NCBI GenBank assembly: GCA_002279065.1
Contig: NCKB01000003.1
Coordinates: 248,001-312,000, forward strand
Reading direction: 5' to 3'
Origin: Lysobacterales bacterium 15-68-25
Lineage (GTDB): Bacteria > Pseudomonadota > Gammaproteobacteria > Xanthomonadales > Rhodanobacteraceae
DNA: 64,000 nt
Position 1 is the first letter of the stretch. Each line of letters begins with the position of its first letter. The translations under genes were made by a program, and so were the position numbers. The notes under the pieces were generated by a model. That model was not told the origin of the DNA and did not search any database. It saw only the letters and a list, made by a program, of their open reading frames with translations. Below, in pieces: positions 28,316-39,287 of the stretch.

Positions 28316-29245
28316 TCAGCGGTGGCTGCGGACGTAAGCCAGCGGATTGACGACGCGGCCCTTGTACCAGACCTCGAAATGCACATGGGAGCCGGTCGAG
28401 CGCCCAGTCGACCCGGCGTCGGCGATCACGTCGCCGACGCGAACCCGCTGGCCCGGGCGAGCGACCAGCTTGCTGTTGTGGGCGTACCGCGTCATGTAGC
28501 CGTTGCCGTGGTCGATCTCGATCACCTTGCCATAGCCGTTGCGGATGCCCGCGAACGTCACCATGCCCTCGGCGACCGCATGCACAGGTGTTCCCAGCGG
28601 AACGGCGATGTCGATCCCCGTGTGACGAGCGGCGTGCCCGGTGAACGGATCAGGGCGACCACCGAAATAGGAAGAAATGTAACCCTGCACGGGCATGCCG
28701 GTGGGCTTGAGGTTCGACTCGATGCGCGCGTCCATCAGCAGGCTTTGCAACGCGGTCAGCTGGGCCTGCTGCGCGTCGAACTGCGACGAAAGCTGATCGA
28801 TGCTCGTCTCGAGAGACTGCGGAAGGGTGTAGGAAGGACCACTCGAATCCTCCACGCCACCAACCGGCGGCGCCTGGTCGAAGTCGAATTCACCATCGTC
28901 CAGCTTGCCCATTTGCGCGAGACGCTCGCCGAGTGCGTTCAGTCGCGTGGACTGTGCCTGCAACTGCCCCAGCTTGATCGCGAGCGCATCGAGGTTGCGC
29001 TGGGCGTCGCGCTTGACCTCGGCCAGCTGCGCGTTCTGCTGTGCAACCGTTCCCTCAAGGGCGCGGACCTGGGCAATCGCCTGGTCGCGCGGACTTGCCA
29101 CCACCAGCGCCACCGCGGCTCCCATGGCCATGCATGCACCAATCGCCAGTGCCGCCAGGGCGCCGATCCGCCACCGCATGCGCCGGCTTGCCAGATCGAG
29201 GGTCTTGGGCACCTTCTTGGTGCGGGACACAAGTATGATTTGCAT
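28316..29245 (-). CDS. M23-family murein endopeptidase-like membrane protein
   Basis: A 309-residue protein with an N-terminal membrane anchor (about 24-48), a coiled-coil region rich in alanine, glutamine and leucine (about 50-170) and a C-terminal LytM/M23 domain. The zinc-site motifs are HTGIDIAVP and HVHFE, and the catalytic histidine region is YMTRYAHNS, so the peptidase looks active rather than degenerate. Such proteins cut or regulate peptidoglycan cross-links. The start MQIILVSR at 29245 is chosen over a longer frame to 29761 because the longer frame overlaps dciA. It is divergent from dciA with 28 bp between starts. Confidence 0.88.
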   Translation of the reverse strand: MQIILVSRTKKVPKTLDLASRRMRWRIGALAALAIGACMAMGAAVALVVASPRDQAIAQVRALEGTVAQQNAQLAEVKRDAQRNLDALAIKLGQLQAQSTRLNALGERLAQMGKLDDGEFDFDQAPPVGGVEDSSGPSYTLPQSLETSIDQLSSQFDAQQAQLTALQSLLMDARIESNLKPTGMPVQGYISSYFGGRPDPFTGHAARHTGIDIAVPLGTPVHAVAEGMVTFAGIRNGYGKVIEIDHGNGYMTRYAHNSKLVARPGQRVRVGDVIADAGSTGRSTGSHVHFEVWYKGRVVNPLAYVRSHR

Positions 29246-29273
29246 GCATTTCCACGTTGAAGAAGTCGGCACC

Positions 29274-29735
29274 ATGCAGCGCGCGGCCCCACCCATCCCT
29301 CGCCGCCCGGTCACGGGGCTCAAGCCCCTCGCCGAGTGTGGCGCGTTTGCCCGGCTGGCCTCGAAGGCTGCCGAGCTGGATGCGCTGGACCGAGCCCTGC
29401 GCCAGACGCTGCCGACGTCGCTGCGCGACCATGTGCGTTTCGCACAGAAGCGCGGCGACCGCCTCGTCTTCCTGGCGTCTTCCCCGGCATGGGCTTCCCG
29501 TCTGCGCCTGATGCAGGCGCAACTTCTTGCCACCGCGCGCGCCTTGGGCACGCACGCCAGTTCAGTCACCGTGAAAGTGGCCCCCCAACCGCCGGTTGCA
29601 ACGGAACCGGATCGGTCAAAACCGCTTTCGCCTGCCGCAGCCGTCCATCTCAAAGCGGCTGCGGAGTCAGTCACAGACCCCGAACTGCGGGCGCTGTTCC
29701 TGGAGCTGGCGTCCCTCGCCGAAACTGCTGATTGA
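29274..29735 (+). CDS. dciA: DciA-type DUF721 replicative helicase operator
   Basis: A 153-residue protein whose N-terminal half is the DUF721 domain (LAECGAFARLASKAAELDAL to about residue 90), the helicase-loading protein DciA that delivers DnaB in bacteria without DnaC. The position between secA and lpxC is the same as in Pseudomonas, where the DUF721 gene is dciA. The C-terminal tail is disordered. Three in-frame starts exist (29235, 29244, 29274); the last is preferred because it leaves the M23 start free and has GAAGAAG upstream. The identification is from domain plus synteny. Confidence 0.78.
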   Translation: MQRAAPPIPRRPVTGLKPLAECGAFARLASKAAELDALDRALRQTLPTSLRDHVRFAQKRGDRLVFLASSPAWASRLRLMQAQLLATARALGTHASSVTVKVAPQPPVATEPDRSKPLSPAAAVHLKAAAESVTDPELRALFLELASLAETAD

Positions 29736-29917
29736 GCCCCCTGTGGCTCGCCGAGGCGCACCTCGACGTCCCTCGATCGGCACCTCCGGGCGCCGAAAAT
29801 GCAGCCAGGCGGACGCCCGGCGCGGACGGTTTATAACACGCAGGTATGACGGCATGCCAACCCCATGTCCCGGCAGCGTGAAGCGTTCGCGGCTTGCTTC
29901 GTGACTGCAGCCACAAA

Positions 29918-29953
29918 ACAGAACGGCCACGCTGTGAGGCGTGGCCGTTCTGT
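29918..29953 (-). terminator. lpxC terminator
   Basis: A perfect 15-bp stem, ACAGAACGGCCACGC against GCGTGGCCGTTCTGT, with a 6-nt loop, followed on the minus strand by TTT. It is 32 bp past the lpxC stop. The 180 bp between it and dciA show no gene. Confidence 0.85.
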
Positions 29954-29985
29954 CTCGGAGGGAGATTCGCGCTGCAGCGAGGGGC

Positions 29986-30900
29986 TCAGATCGCCTGTGC
30001 CGGGTGCGCATAGGAGATCGGCGCAGTAGCCGGATCGTCCTCGTAGCTGACTTCTTCCCAGGCGCTGGCATCGGCGATCAGCGCGCGCAGCAGCTTGTTG
30101 TTGAGCTCGTGACCGGACTTGTGCGCATGGTAGGCGCCAACCAGGCTGTGGCCGAGCAGGTAAAGATCGCCGATCGCGTCGAGGATCTTGTGCTTGACGA
30201 ACTCGTCCTCGTAGCGGAGACCATCCTCGTTGAGCACGCGGTAATCGTCGAGCACCACGGCGTTGTCCATCGAACCGCCGAGCGCCAGGTTGTGCTCGCG
30301 CAACATTTCGATGTCGCGCATGAAGCCAAAGGTACGGGCGCGGCTGACTTCCTTCACGAACGACGTGGTGGAGAAGTCGATCTCCGCCCGGGAAGTGCGC
30401 TTGTTGATGATCGGGTGGTTGAACTCGATCGAGAAACCGACCTTGAAGCCCTCGAACGGCTCGAAGCTAGCCCACTTGTCGCCTTCCTGCACCTTCACCG
30501 GCTTCTTGATGCGGATGAACCGCTTGGCGACCGGCTGCTCCTCGATACCGGCGGACTGCAGCAGAAACACGAACGGACCGGCGCTGCCGTCCATGATCGG
30601 CACTTCGGGAGCCGACAGGTCGACATAGGCGTTGTCGATACCCAAGCCTGCCATCGCCGACAGCAAATGCTCGACCGTGGATACGCGGACATCACCGCTG
30701 ACCAGCGTCGTCGACAGGCGGGTGTCGCCTACGCAATCCGGGCGCGCATGGATATCCACCGGTGGATTCAGGTCGGTGCGACGGAACACGATACCCGTGT
30801 TCGGCGCCGCAGGGCGCAGCGTCATGTAGACCTTGTCGCCGGTATGCAGGCCGACGCCGGTCGCACGAATGATGTTCTTGAGCGTACGCTGCTTGATCAT
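29986..30900 (-). CDS. lpxC: UDP-3-O-acyl-N-acetylglucosamine deacetylase LpxC
   Basis: LpxC carries out the committed step of lipid A synthesis, zinc-dependent deacetylation in the cytosol. The 304-residue protein holds the zinc ligands in order: H78 (STVEHLLSA, with E77), H237 and D241 ([12 protein letters not shown]), and H264 (HKSGHELNN) is the catalytic histidine. Numbers are one less than in E. coli. The start MIKQRTLKN is standard. It is 400 bp downstream of ftsZ with its own upstream region and a separate terminator, so it is transcribed apart from the dcw operon. The C-terminus, AHPAQAI, is non-polar. Confidence 0.98.
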   Translation of the reverse strand: MIKQRTLKNIIRATGVGLHTGDKVYMTLRPAAPNTGIVFRRTDLNPPVDIHARPDCVGDTRLSTTLVSGDVRVSTVEHLLSAMAGLGIDNAYVDLSAPEVPIMDGSAGPFVFLLQSAGIEEQPVAKRFIRIKKPVKVQEGDKWASFEPFEGFKVGFSIEFNHPIINKRTSRAEIDFSTTSFVKEVSRARTFGFMRDIEMLREHNLALGGSMDNAVVLDDYRVLNEDGLRYEDEFVKHKILDAIGDLYLLGHSLVGAYHAHKSGHELNNKLLRALIADASAWEEVSYEDDPATAPISYAHPAQAI

Positions 30901-31083
30901 TTTTATGGGTACCCGTGAAAGGTAGCAGCCAGAATGGACGGGGAGACTAACACAGTCTTAACCTCGGACAATAGCAAACCGGACCGTACAGTCTTAAGCC
31001 GTCCTTCATGCTTTCGACCCGCCAACAGTGCGGAACCCCATCAAGAAAGCACCGTTAAAACATGAGCTTGCGATAAACAAAAG
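30901..31083. promoter_or_regulatory. lpxC upstream region with a direct repeat
   Basis: About 180 bp without a gene, of lower G+C than its surroundings. ACAGTCTTAA occurs exactly twice, at 30952-30961 and 30988-30997, 36 bp apart. On the minus strand TTGTCC is followed at 16 bp by TAGTCT, a weak promoter candidate that would overlap one repeat copy. This looks like the lpxC control region, perhaps with a paired protein-binding site. Confidence 0.45.
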
Positions 31084-31119
31084 ACCTCATGGCCGGGGAC
31101 GGGAGTCCGGCCATGAGGT
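31084..31119 (-). terminator. ftsZ / dcw operon terminator
   Basis: A perfect 13-bp stem, ACCTCATGGCCGG against CCGGCCATGAGGT, with a 10-nt loop, followed on the minus strand by CTTTTGTTTATCG. It lies 180 bp past the ftsZ stop; the stretch between shows no open frame I trust. Confidence 0.8.
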
Positions 31120-31300
31120 TTGCCGCGGGTCATCCGGACACGCGAGCTTGCTGACTCCTTCACATTTTTGAAGCCATCAGCGGTCTGCCTGGACCGGTGA
31201 TCTGCCTGGGCGACCAAGGGAGCCGCCCGGTCCAGGGCAACCGGAGATGCTCAGACCGGGAGGCCGGGGGATGGTTCCGCCGGCTCCGGTCGCCCGCATC

Positions 31301-32479
31301 TTAGTCCGCCTGCCGGCGCAGGAAAGCCGGGATATCAAGGTAATCGAAGCTCGAGTCCGCCGACTTGGCGGGCGCGGCTTCCGGACGGTTGGACGGCACC
31401 ACGTCGGGCTGGGCGTAGTCCACCACCTCGTTGCCGGTTCCCGTGCGCAGCACCACCGGACGCGGGCGCTGGCGCATCTCCACCTGCTGGGTCTGCACCG
31501 GGCGCACCGGCTGGCGGGCGGAAGCGCGGTTGAGGCCCGTAGCCACGACGGTGACACGCACGTCGTCCTGCATCTCAGGATCCAGCGAGGTGCCGATCAC
31601 CACGGTGGCGTCCTCGGAGGCGAAGTCGTGGATCACCCGGCCGATCTCGTCGAACTCGCGCATGGTCAGGTTCGGACCGGCAGTGACGTTGACCAGGATG
31701 CCGCAGGCGCCGTTGAGGTTCACGTCCTCCAGCAGAGGATTGTTGATCGCGGCCTCGGCGGCTGCCTGGGCACGATCGTCGCCCCGGGCGGTGCCGGAAC
31801 CCATCATCGCCATGCCCATCTCGGACATCACGGTGCGCACGTCGGCGAAGTCGACGTTGATCAGGCCGGGCGCCGTGATCAGGTCGGCAATGCCCTGCAC
31901 GGCGCCCTGCAGCACGTCGTTGGCAGCCTTGAACGCGTTCAGCAGGGTCACTTCGCGACCGAGCACCGACAGCAGTTTCTCGTTCGGAACGGTGATCAGC
32001 GAGTCGACGTGCTGGGACAGGTCCTCGATACCCTTCAGGGCGACCTGCATGCGGCGACGGCCCTCGAACGGGAACGGCTTGGTGACCACGGCCACGGTCA
32101 GGATGCCCTTCTCCTTGGCCAGCTGCGCCACGACCGGTGCCGCACCCGTACCGGTGCCGCCACCCATGCCGGCGGTGATGAACACCATGTCGGCACCCTC
32201 GAGCATCTCCTCGATGCGCTCGCGGTCTTCCAGCGCGGCCTGGCGGCCGACTTCCGGGTTGGCGCCCGCGCCCAGGCCCTTGGTGACGTTGGCGCCGAGC
32301 TGCAGGTGGGTGCGCGAGCCGCAGTTCTTCATGGCCTGCGCGTCGGTGTTGGCGACGACGAACTCGACGCCCTCGATGTTCGCATTGAGCATGTGCGCCA
32401 CGGCGTTACCGCCGCCGCCGCCCACGCCAATGACCTTGATGACCGCGTTGGGGGTCAATTTATCGATCAGTTCAAACAT
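31301..32479 (-). CDS. ftsZ: Cell division GTPase FtsZ
   Basis: FtsZ is the tubulin-like GTPase whose polymers form the Z ring. The 392-residue protein starts [20 protein letters not shown], a strong family start with GGAGG behind it at 32479; the longer frame to 32716 has no support. The tubulin signature GGGTGTG is at about 106-112. The C-terminal tail [14 protein letters not shown] is the conserved peptide that binds FtsA and ZipA. It is the last gene of the dcw cluster, 118 bp after ftsA, and that gap may hold a local promoter, though none is clear. Confidence 0.98.
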   Translation of the reverse strand: MFELIDKLTPNAVIKVIGVGGGGGNAVAHMLNANIEGVEFVVANTDAQAMKNCGSRTHLQLGANVTKGLGAGANPEVGRQAALEDRERIEEMLEGADMVFITAGMGGGTGTGAAPVVAQLAKEKGILTVAVVTKPFPFEGRRRMQVALKGIEDLSQHVDSLITVPNEKLLSVLGREVTLLNAFKAANDVLQGAVQGIADLITAPGLINVDFADVRTVMSEMGMAMMGSGTARGDDRAQAAAEAAINNPLLEDVNLNGACGILVNVTAGPNLTMREFDEIGRVIHDFASEDATVVIGTSLDPEMQDDVRVTVVATGLNRASARQPVRPVQTQQVEMRQRPRPVVLRTGTGNEVVDYAQPDVVPSNRPEAAPAKSADSSFDYLDIPAFLRRQAD

Positions 32480-32597
32480 TTCCCGTCCTCCGTAGAGCTT
32501 TCGTTGTCGTTGTAACCACGGTGGGCGACTCCTGTCGTGCCGTGGTGGTGGGCGTCTCCTTCCGCCCGGGGCGAGGCATCCGGCCCCGCCGATTCCG

Positions 32598-33830
32598 TCA
32601 GAAATTCTTCTTGAACCATCCGCGCAGCTTGTCGAGCGAACTGCCCATGCTTCCGCCGACCGGTCCGCCATGGCGCACGCCGACGCTGCGCGCGCCATGC
32701 AGCAGCAGGCCGACACCGGTCGAGTGCAGCGGATTGGCGATCACTTCGCCCAGCCCGCCCACGTGTTGCGGCACGCCCACGCGAACCATCTTGTGGAACA
32801 TCTCCTCGGCCAGTTCGAGCGCGCCCTCCATCTTCGCGGCGCCGCCGGTAAGCACGACGCCGGCAGCGATCAGGCTGTCGTAGCCGGAACGGCGCAGCTC
32901 GTCCTGCACCATCTCGAAGATTTCCTCGTAGCGCGCCTGCACGCTCTGCGCGAGCGACTGCCGCGCGAGCCGCCGCGGCGGACGGTCGCCCACGCTGGGC
33001 ACCTGGATCGTCTCGTCGGCATGCGCCAGCTGGGCCAGCGCGCAGGCGTACTTGATCTTGATTTCCTCGGCATGCGCGGTCGGGGTGTGCACGCCGTAGG
33101 CGATGTCGTTGGTGACCTGGTCGCCGCCGACCGGCAGCGACTTGGTGTAGCGGATCGCGCCCTGCGTATAGATGGCGATGTCGGTGGTACCGGCGCCGAT
33201 GTCGACCAGGCACACGCCCAGCTCGCGCTCGTCGTCGGTGAGCACCGACTTGCTGCTGGCGACCGCCGAGGGCACCAGCTCGTCCACCGACAGGCCGCAG
33301 CGCTGGATGCACTTGGTGATGTTCTGCACCGCGGCAGCCGCACCGGTCACCAGGTGCACGGAAGCCTCCAGGCGCACGCCGCTCATGCCCACCGGCGAGC
33401 GGATGCCGTCCTGGCCGTCGATGCGGTATTCCTGCGACTCCTTGTAGAGCACCTTGCGGTCGGCCGGGATCGCCACCGCACTGGCCGCTTCCAGCACCTG
33501 CTCGAGGTCGCCCGGGGTGACCTCGCGATCGCGGATCGCCGCGGTGCCGTGCGAATTGCGCGTTTCCAGGTGGCTGCCTGATATCGAGGCGAACACCGAG
33601 CGGATGTCGCAGCCGGCCATCAGCTCGGCCTCTTCCACGGCCCGCTGGATGGAATGCACGGTGGATTCGATATCCACCACCGAGCCACGCTTGAGGCCGC
33701 GCGAGACATGCGAGCCGATGCCGATCACCTCGATCGGCTCGCCCGGCTCGTACTCGCCGACGATCGCCACCACCTTCGAGGTGCCGATGTCCAGTCCGAC
33801 GACCAGTTGCTTGTCGTTGCGCGTCTTCAT
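32598..33830 (-). CDS. ftsA: Cell division actin-like protein FtsA
   Basis: FtsA tethers FtsZ to the membrane and recruits later divisome proteins. The 410-residue protein has the actin-fold ATP sites [16 protein letters not shown] and [13 protein letters not shown], the 1C subdomain, and the C-terminal amphipathic helix ending [12 protein letters not shown]. The ATG at 33830 fits the family N-terminus and the spacing of 13 bp from ftsQ; the longer frame is unsupported. No clear Shine-Dalgarno sequence precedes it, so expression may depend on coupling with ftsQ. Confidence 0.97.
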   Translation of the reverse strand: MKTRNDKQLVVGLDIGTSKVVAIVGEYEPGEPIEVIGIGSHVSRGLKRGSVVDIESTVHSIQRAVEEAELMAGCDIRSVFASISGSHLETRNSHGTAAIRDREVTPGDLEQVLEAASAVAIPADRKVLYKESQEYRIDGQDGIRSPVGMSGVRLEASVHLVTGAAAAVQNITKCIQRCGLSVDELVPSAVASSKSVLTDDERELGVCLVDIGAGTTDIAIYTQGAIRYTKSLPVGGDQVTNDIAYGVHTPTAHAEEIKIKYACALAQLAHADETIQVPSVGDRPPRRLARQSLAQSVQARYEEIFEMVQDELRRSGYDSLIAAGVVLTGGAAKMEGALELAEEMFHKMVRVGVPQHVGGLGEVIANPLHSTGVGLLLHGARSVGVRHGGPVGGSMGSSLDKLRGWFKKNF

Positions 33831-33843
33831 AGGCAGTTGTTCT

Positions 33844-34584
33844 TCATGTGCGGGGCGCGCCCCTTTCCGCGGGATTCGGAGCCGCCGGCGGCATCCAGCG
33901 CACGGCAAAACCATTGGTGTAGCGCAGGTCGGCGTAGGCGAAGCCGGCGTCGTGCCCGGCGATCACCTTCGGGTACACGTCGAGGAAGCGCCGCAGCCGC
34001 CTGCCGGCCTGCTCGCGGTCGCCCAGCACGATCTGCGCGCCGTCCGCGGTCACCAGGCTCCAGCTGCCGCGCTCGGTCAGCGTGACGCCGGTGATCTGCA
34101 GGTGCGTACCGCTGAACGCCTTGCGCGCATCGGCGTAGAAGCTCACCACCTCGGCAAGGTGATCGTCCGGCCCATGCAGGCTCGGCAGGTCCGGCGACAG
34201 CTCGTCGGCCGGCACGCTGAACACCTGGCCCTGGCGGCTGATCAGTTGCTTGTCGTTCCATCGCGCGAACGGCTGGCGCTCGTAGATGCGAAGCAACAGC
34301 GTGTCCGGCCAGCGCTTGCTCGCTTCCACCGACTCCACCCATGGCAGCGACGCGACCGCCTTCTGCACCGCGTCGAGGTCGAGCGCGAAGAATCCGTGTC
34401 CCAGGTGCGGCAGGACCGCCGCACGCACCTGCTCGGCCTTCACGTGCTTGAACTCGGCCTGCACGGTGAGCTGCGTCACCGGCCACCGGTCCGCAGCGAA
34501 CCACCCGCGCAGCACGCCGACGACCGGCAGCACCACCAGGGTGACCGCCAGACACCAGGCGACCAGTCGCAGGCTTCCCTTCAC
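33844..34584 (-). CDS. ftsQ: Divisome protein FtsQ
   Basis: FtsQ links early and late divisome proteins and binds FtsL and FtsB in the periplasm. The 246-residue protein has a short cytoplasmic end, one membrane span (about 7-30), a POTRA domain ([18 protein letters not shown], about 36-105) and the beta domain. It starts with GTG at 34584, overlapping the ddlB stop by 4 nt (GTGA), with GGAGGAC behind it. The C-terminal part is shorter than in E. coli FtsQ, 246 against about 276 residues. Confidence 0.93.
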   Translation of the reverse strand: MKGSLRLVAWCLAVTLVVLPVVGVLRGWFAADRWPVTQLTVQAEFKHVKAEQVRAAVLPHLGHGFFALDLDAVQKAVASLPWVESVEASKRWPDTLLLRIYERQPFARWNDKQLISRQGQVFSVPADELSPDLPSLHGPDDHLAEVVSFYADARKAFSGTHLQITGVTLTERGSWSLVTADGAQIVLGDREQAGRRLRRFLDVYPKVIAGHDAGFAYADLRYTNGFAVRWMPPAAPNPAERGAPRT

Positions 34585-35540
34585 GGGCGTCCTCCGGGGA
34601 TGCCACGATCCCTGTCGAAGCTGGTTTCCAGCACGCGCCAGCACAGTTCCTCGTAGGAGATGCCGGCAACCGCCGCGGCCTTCGGCACCAGCGAATGCGA
34701 AGTCATGCCAGGCGCGGTGTTGACCTCCAGCAGCCAGTTGCGGCCCTGGCGGTCGCGCATCACGTCCACGCGCCCCCAACCGCTGCAGTCCAGCGCGTCG
34801 AACGCGACCAGCGACAGCGTACGCAACTCGGCCTCCGCATCGCCCTGGAGACCCGGGCAGATGTAGCGGGTGTCCTCGGCGATGTACTTGGCGTTGTAGT
34901 CGTAGAAGGCACCCTTGGGGACGATATGGATCGTCGGCAGCACCTCGCGGCCAAGGATGCCGACGGTCAGCTCGTCGCCCTCGATCAGGGTCTCCATCAG
35001 CAGATCGCCGGGATACTTTTCCGCCAGTGCAACCGCGGCTTCCAGATCCTTCTCCTCGAACACGCGGGTCACACCGACGCTTGACCCTTCGCGGGCCGGC
35101 TTGACGATCAGCGGGAAGCCGATCTCCCGCGCCGCCGCATGCACGTCCGCACCGCGCGGCAGGGCCACGAATTTCGGGGTCGGCAGACCCAGCGACTGCC
35201 ACACGCGCTTGGACCGCGTCTTGTCCATGGACAGCGCGGAACCGAGCACGCCCGAGCCGGTATAGGGCACGTTGAGCGACTCGAGCGCGCCCTGCAGCAC
35301 GCCGTCCTCGCCACCGCCATGCTGGCCGTGCAGGATGTTGAACACGCGCGCGAAATGACCCGCGCGCAGGGCATCGAGCAGGGCCGGGATGCCGTCGATG
35401 GCGTGTGCGTCCACGCCGCGCGCCTTCAGCGCAGCCAGCACGTTGCGGCCGGAATCGAGCGACACCTCGCGCTCGGCGGAGCTGCCGCCCATCACCACGG
35501 CGACGCGTCCGAACTGGGCCGGATCAGTGATCTTGCTCAT
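34581..35540 (-). CDS. ddlB: D-alanine--D-alanine ligase
   Basis: Ddl joins two D-alanines with ATP for the peptidoglycan pentapeptide. The 319-residue ATP-grasp protein starts [19 protein letters not shown] and carries [34 protein letters not shown] and the metal-binding [14 protein letters not shown]. Start ATG 35540 overlaps the murC stop (ATGA); the longer frame to 36299 is antisense noise. Confidence 0.97.
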   Translation of the reverse strand: MSKITDPAQFGRVAVVMGGSSAEREVSLDSGRNVLAALKARGVDAHAIDGIPALLDALRAGHFARVFNILHGQHGGGEDGVLQGALESLNVPYTGSGVLGSALSMDKTRSKRVWQSLGLPTPKFVALPRGADVHAAAREIGFPLIVKPAREGSSVGVTRVFEEKDLEAAVALAEKYPGDLLMETLIEGDELTVGILGREVLPTIHIVPKGAFYDYNAKYIAEDTRYICPGLQGDAEAELRTLSLVAFDALDCSGWGRVDVMRDRQGRNWLLEVNTAPGMTSHSLVPKAAAVAGISYEELCWRVLETSFDRDRGIPGGRP

Positions 35541-36976
35541 GGCTTGTTCGTCCTCAGGCTGCCCGACTGGGCCAGCTCCAGTGCCGCCGCGCCGATGTCG
35601 CCGGCGCCCAGCAGCAACAGCAGGTCGCCGTCGCGCAGCAACGTCGGCAGGGTTTCCTTGAACTCTCGGGGATGCTCGACCAGCACCGGGTCGACCTTGC
35701 CACGCGCGCGCACCGCACGAGCCAGCGCACGGCCGTCGGCACCGGCGATCGGCGCCTCGCCGGCCGGGTAGACCTCGGTGAGCACCAACACGTCGGCGTC
35801 CGCCAGCACGTTGGCGAAATCGTCGAGCAGGTCGCGCGTGCGGCTGTACCGGTGCGGCTGGAACGCGACCACCAGGCGGCGGTCCGGCCAGCCGCCGCGT
35901 GCGGCCGCGAACACCGCGGCGAGTTCGCGCGGATGGTGGCCGTAGTCGTCGATCAGCAGCGCGGTACCGCGATCCAGTTGCAGCTCGCCGCGCGCGTGGA
36001 AGCGGCGGCCCACGCCCTGGAAGCCGGCCAACGCGCGGCCGATGGCCTCCGCCTCCACGCCGAGCTGCCAGCCGATCGCGGCGGCGGCCAGCGCGTTGAG
36101 CACGTTGTGGTGTCCCGGCAGGTTCAGCTGCACCGGCAGCGGCGCGCGACCCGGCAGGATCAGATCGAAGTGCATGGTGAAACCGCGCTGGCTCACGTTC
36201 GCCGCGCGCACGTCGGCGTCGGCGCGCTCGATGCCGTAGGTCATGATCCGGCGCGAGGTGTCGCGCGCCAGCTCGGCCACTTCCGGATCGTCCAGGCACA
36301 ACACGGCCAGTCCGTAGAACGGCAGCCGGTGCAGGAAGGTGGCGAAGGCCTTCTTCACCTCGGCGAAATCGCCGTGGTAGTTCTCCAGATGGTCGGCATC
36401 GATGTTGGTAATCGCGGCGACCACCGGCGACAGCAGCAGGAACGAGCCGTCCGACTCGTCCGCCTCGGCGACCAGGTACTGGCCGGTGCCTAGCCGCGCA
36501 TTGGCGCCGGCCGCATTGAGCTGGCCGCCGATCACGAAGGTCGGGTCGTAGTTCGCCTCGGCCAGCACGCTGGCGACCAGACTGGTGGTGGTGGTCTTGC
36601 CGTGCGTGCCGGCGATCGCGATACCGCGACGGAAGCGCATCAGCTCGCCGAGCATCTCCGCGCGCGGGATCACCGGGATGCGCGCCTCGCGCGCGGCGAC
36701 CAGCTCCGGGTTGTCGGCGCGGATCGCACTGGAGGTGACCACCACATCGGCATCACCCACGTGCGCCGCCTCATGCCCAATACGGACGTCGATACCCAGC
36801 CCGGCCAGACGCTGCGCGGTCGCGGAATTCGATTTGTCCGAGCCGGACACGGCGTAGCCAAGGTTGTGCAGCACCTCGGCGATGCCGCTCATGCCGACAC
36901 CACCGATGCCAATGAAGTGCACGCGGCGGAAGATGCTCATCAGGTCTTCGTGCTGGAGCAGGCGACGCGGGGTCAT
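35537..36976 (-). CDS. murC: UDP-N-acetylmuramate--L-alanine ligase
   Basis: MurC adds L-alanine to UDP-MurNAc in the cytosol. The 479-residue protein has the N-terminal [21 protein letters not shown], the ATP loop [11 protein letters not shown] (about 118-128), the central EADESDGSF and the C-terminal PHRYSRT. The ATG at 36976 overlaps the murG stop by 4 nt; ATG 36940 (MSIFRRVHF) is an alternative. Coupling at both ends is typical of this cluster. Confidence 0.97.
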   Translation of the reverse strand: MTPRRLLQHEDLMSIFRRVHFIGIGGVGMSGIAEVLHNLGYAVSGSDKSNSATAQRLAGLGIDVRIGHEAAHVGDADVVVTSSAIRADNPELVAAREARIPVIPRAEMLGELMRFRRGIAIAGTHGKTTTTSLVASVLAEANYDPTFVIGGQLNAAGANARLGTGQYLVAEADESDGSFLLLSPVVAAITNIDADHLENYHGDFAEVKKAFATFLHRLPFYGLAVLCLDDPEVAELARDTSRRIMTYGIERADADVRAANVSQRGFTMHFDLILPGRAPLPVQLNLPGHHNVLNALAAAAIGWQLGVEAEAIGRALAGFQGVGRRFHARGELQLDRGTALLIDDYGHHPRELAAVFAAARGGWPDRRLVVAFQPHRYSRTRDLLDDFANVLADADVLVLTEVYPAGEAPIAGADGRALARAVRARGKVDPVLVEHPREFKETLPTLLRDGDLLLLLGAGDIGAAALELAQSGSLRTNKP

Positions 36977-38049
36977 GCGGCTACCTCCAGGCAGGCACGG
37001 GCGATCTCCTCGGCCGCACCCGGCTTGGCCAGCGTGCGGGCAGCGGTGGCCATCGCGAGCAGCGCGCTGCGGTCCTGCAGCAACGCCCCCAGGCGCTGTG
37101 CCAATGTCTGAACGTCCAGATCGCTTTCCTTCGTCAATTCAGCGGCGCCGACGGCGACCAGCGCCTCGGCGTTGCGGGTCTGGTGGTCGTCCACCGCGTG
37201 CGGAAACGGCACCAGCAAGGCGCCGAGTCCGGCGGCGGTGAGCTCGGCCAGGGTCAGGGCGCCGGCACGACACACGGCCAGATCGGCCCGGCCATAGGCG
37301 GCAGCCATGTCGTCGATGAACGGCACGACGTCCGCGGCCACGCCGGCTTCGGCATAAGCCTGGCGCGTCTCGTCCAGCCCGCGCTTGCCGCACTGGTGCA
37401 GCACCTCCGGCCGGCGAGTCGGCGGCAGCAGGGCCAGCGCCTTCGGCACGGCGAGGTTGAGAGCGCGCGCGCCCAGGCTGCCGCCGAGCACCAGAAGTCG
37501 CGGCGCACCCTCGCGTCCACCCATGCGCACGGCCGGCGGCGGCAGTGCCGCGATCGATTCACGCACCGGATTGCCGACCCAGATGCCGCCCGGCAACGCA
37601 CCGGCGAAGCCGGTCAGCACGCGGCGGGCGAAGCCGGCCAGCTTGCGGTTGGTGTAACCGGCCACCGAGTTCTGCTCATGCACCAGCAGCGGCGTGCCCG
37701 TGAGGCGCGCGGCGATGCCGCCGGGACCGGCGACGTAGCCCCCCATCGAGAGCACGCTGCGCGGTTGCACCCGGCGCAATACCTGCAACGAAGCCAGCAA
37801 GGCGCGCGCCAGCATCAGCGGTGCTCCAAGCCGGGTCTTCCACCCCTTGCCGCGCAGGCCGCCGACCGGCACGACATGCAGGGGCAGGCCGTGAGCAGGC
37901 ACTACCTGTACTTCCATGCCGCCCGCCGCGCCCAGCCAGGCCACCGGCACGCCCTGCGCGCGCAATGCGTCGGCGACGGCCAGGCCGGGAAAGATGTGGC
38001 CGCCGGTGCCACCGGCCATGATCAGCACGGGGCGCTGCCCGGCGCTCAT
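36973..38049 (-). CDS. murG: Lipid II-forming GlcNAc transferase MurG
   Basis: MurG adds N-acetylglucosamine to lipid I at the inner face of the membrane. The 358-residue GT28 enzyme has [18 protein letters not shown] near the start, [31 protein letters not shown] and the donor-site [11 protein letters not shown]. The start at 38049 (ATGA with ftsW) is used; longer frames are spurious. Confidence 0.97.
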   Translation of the reverse strand: MSAGQRPVLIMAGGTGGHIFPGLAVADALRAQGVPVAWLGAAGGMEVQVVPAHGLPLHVVPVGGLRGKGWKTRLGAPLMLARALLASLQVLRRVQPRSVLSMGGYVAGPGGIAARLTGTPLLVHEQNSVAGYTNRKLAGFARRVLTGFAGALPGGIWVGNPVRESIAALPPPAVRMGGREGAPRLLVLGGSLGARALNLAVPKALALLPPTRRPEVLHQCGKRGLDETRQAYAEAGVAADVVPFIDDMAAAYGRADLAVCRAGALTLAELTAAGLGALLVPFPHAVDDHQTRNAEALVAVGAAELTKESDLDVQTLAQRLGALLQDRSALLAMATAARTLAKPGAAEEIARACLEVAA

Positions 38050-39287
38050 GCCGCCACCGCCTCGCGCTCGCGGGGCGCGTTTGCAGGGTTCGCATCGGCC
38101 ACGGCCAGCGCCGGCATGCGCGTGGCCATCTGGCGCGCGTCGATCGCGCGGTTGATCTCGTAGGTGGCGCGCAGCAGCACGCCGGCCATGGCGCAGGTCA
38201 GCAGTACCGAGGATCCACCCGAGCTGATCAGCGGCAGGGTCAGGCCCTTGGTCGGCAACGCACCAAGGTTCACGCCGATCGACACCATCGCCTGCAGGCC
38301 CAGCATCATCGAGATGCCGAAAGCCACGTAACCGGCGAAGCGCTGCCCCACTTCCACGCCACGCAGGCCGAGCACCAGGCCTCGGGACACCACCAGCGCA
38401 AACAGCGCCATCACGCCGATCACGCCAGCCAGCCCCAGCTCCTCGCCGATGACTGCCAGGATGAAGTCCGTATGCGCCTCCGGCAGGTAGGACAGCTTGA
38501 GCACGCTCGACCCCAGACCCACGCCGGTCCACTCGCCGCGGCCGATCGCCATCAGCGACTGGGTCAGCTGGAAGCCGTCGTTGAAAGGGTCTTTCCAGGG
38601 ATCCATGAACGAGGTGAGCCGCTTCATGCGGTAGCTCTCGCTGGTCGCCGCGATCGCCAGCAGCGGCATCAGCGGCAAGCCCATGCCGAACAGGAAGATC
38701 GGCCGGGCCCCTCCCAGCCACACCATGCCGATGGTCACCGCGATCACCAGCGTGGCGGAGCCGAAATCCGGCTGCGCCAGCAGCAGCAGCACGATGACGC
38801 CGGCCACGATGATCGGCCGCAGCAGGCCCCAGAAGGTGTTCTCCACGCTCTCGCGGTGACGCACCAGGAAGCTGGCGATGTAGATCACCAGGATCAGCTT
38901 CACCGCCTCCACCGGCTGGAAGCTGATCACGACAAGGTTGAGCCAGCGACGCGCGCCGTTGATGCGCATGCCGAAGTGCGGCACGAACACCGCCAGCAGC
39001 ATGAGGGCCGCGGCGAGCAGCAGCGGCACGGAGTACTTCTCGAGCAGCTTGAGTTCGACCCGCATCGCCACGCCGGCCAGGATCAGGCCCAGCGTCAGGT
39101 AGGCCAGGTGCTTCTTGAGGTAGTAGAACGCCCCCAGATGCTGGGCGTCGGCCACGGCGATGGAGCTTGAGGCCACCATCACCACACCGACACTGGCCAG
39201 GCCGACCAGCCCGAGAATCAGCCACAGGTCGTAGCTGCCGCGCGGACCGGTCCGCTTGATCGCCTGGCTGTTGCCGAGTCCGAACAT
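38046..39287 (-). CDS. ftsW: Septal SEDS glycosyltransferase FtsW
   Basis: FtsW polymerises lipid II for septal peptidoglycan with its partner FtsI. The 413-residue protein has ten predicted spans and the SEDS motifs NGARRWL, AQPDFGSA, GEWTGVGLGSSVLKL and PTKGLTLPLISSGGSS. It starts ATG 39287, overlapping the mraY stop by 1 nt. In E. coli murD lies between mraY and ftsW; here it is absent. Confidence 0.97.
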   Translation of the reverse strand: MFGLGNSQAIKRTGPRGSYDLWLILGLVGLASVGVVMVASSSIAVADAQHLGAFYYLKKHLAYLTLGLILAGVAMRVELKLLEKYSVPLLLAAALMLLAVFVPHFGMRINGARRWLNLVVISFQPVEAVKLILVIYIASFLVRHRESVENTFWGLLRPIIVAGVIVLLLLAQPDFGSATLVIAVTIGMVWLGGARPIFLFGMGLPLMPLLAIAATSESYRMKRLTSFMDPWKDPFNDGFQLTQSLMAIGRGEWTGVGLGSSVLKLSYLPEAHTDFILAVIGEELGLAGVIGVMALFALVVSRGLVLGLRGVEVGQRFAGYVAFGISMMLGLQAMVSIGVNLGALPTKGLTLPLISSGGSSVLLTCAMAGVLLRATYEINRAIDARQMATRMPALAVADANPANAPREREAVAA

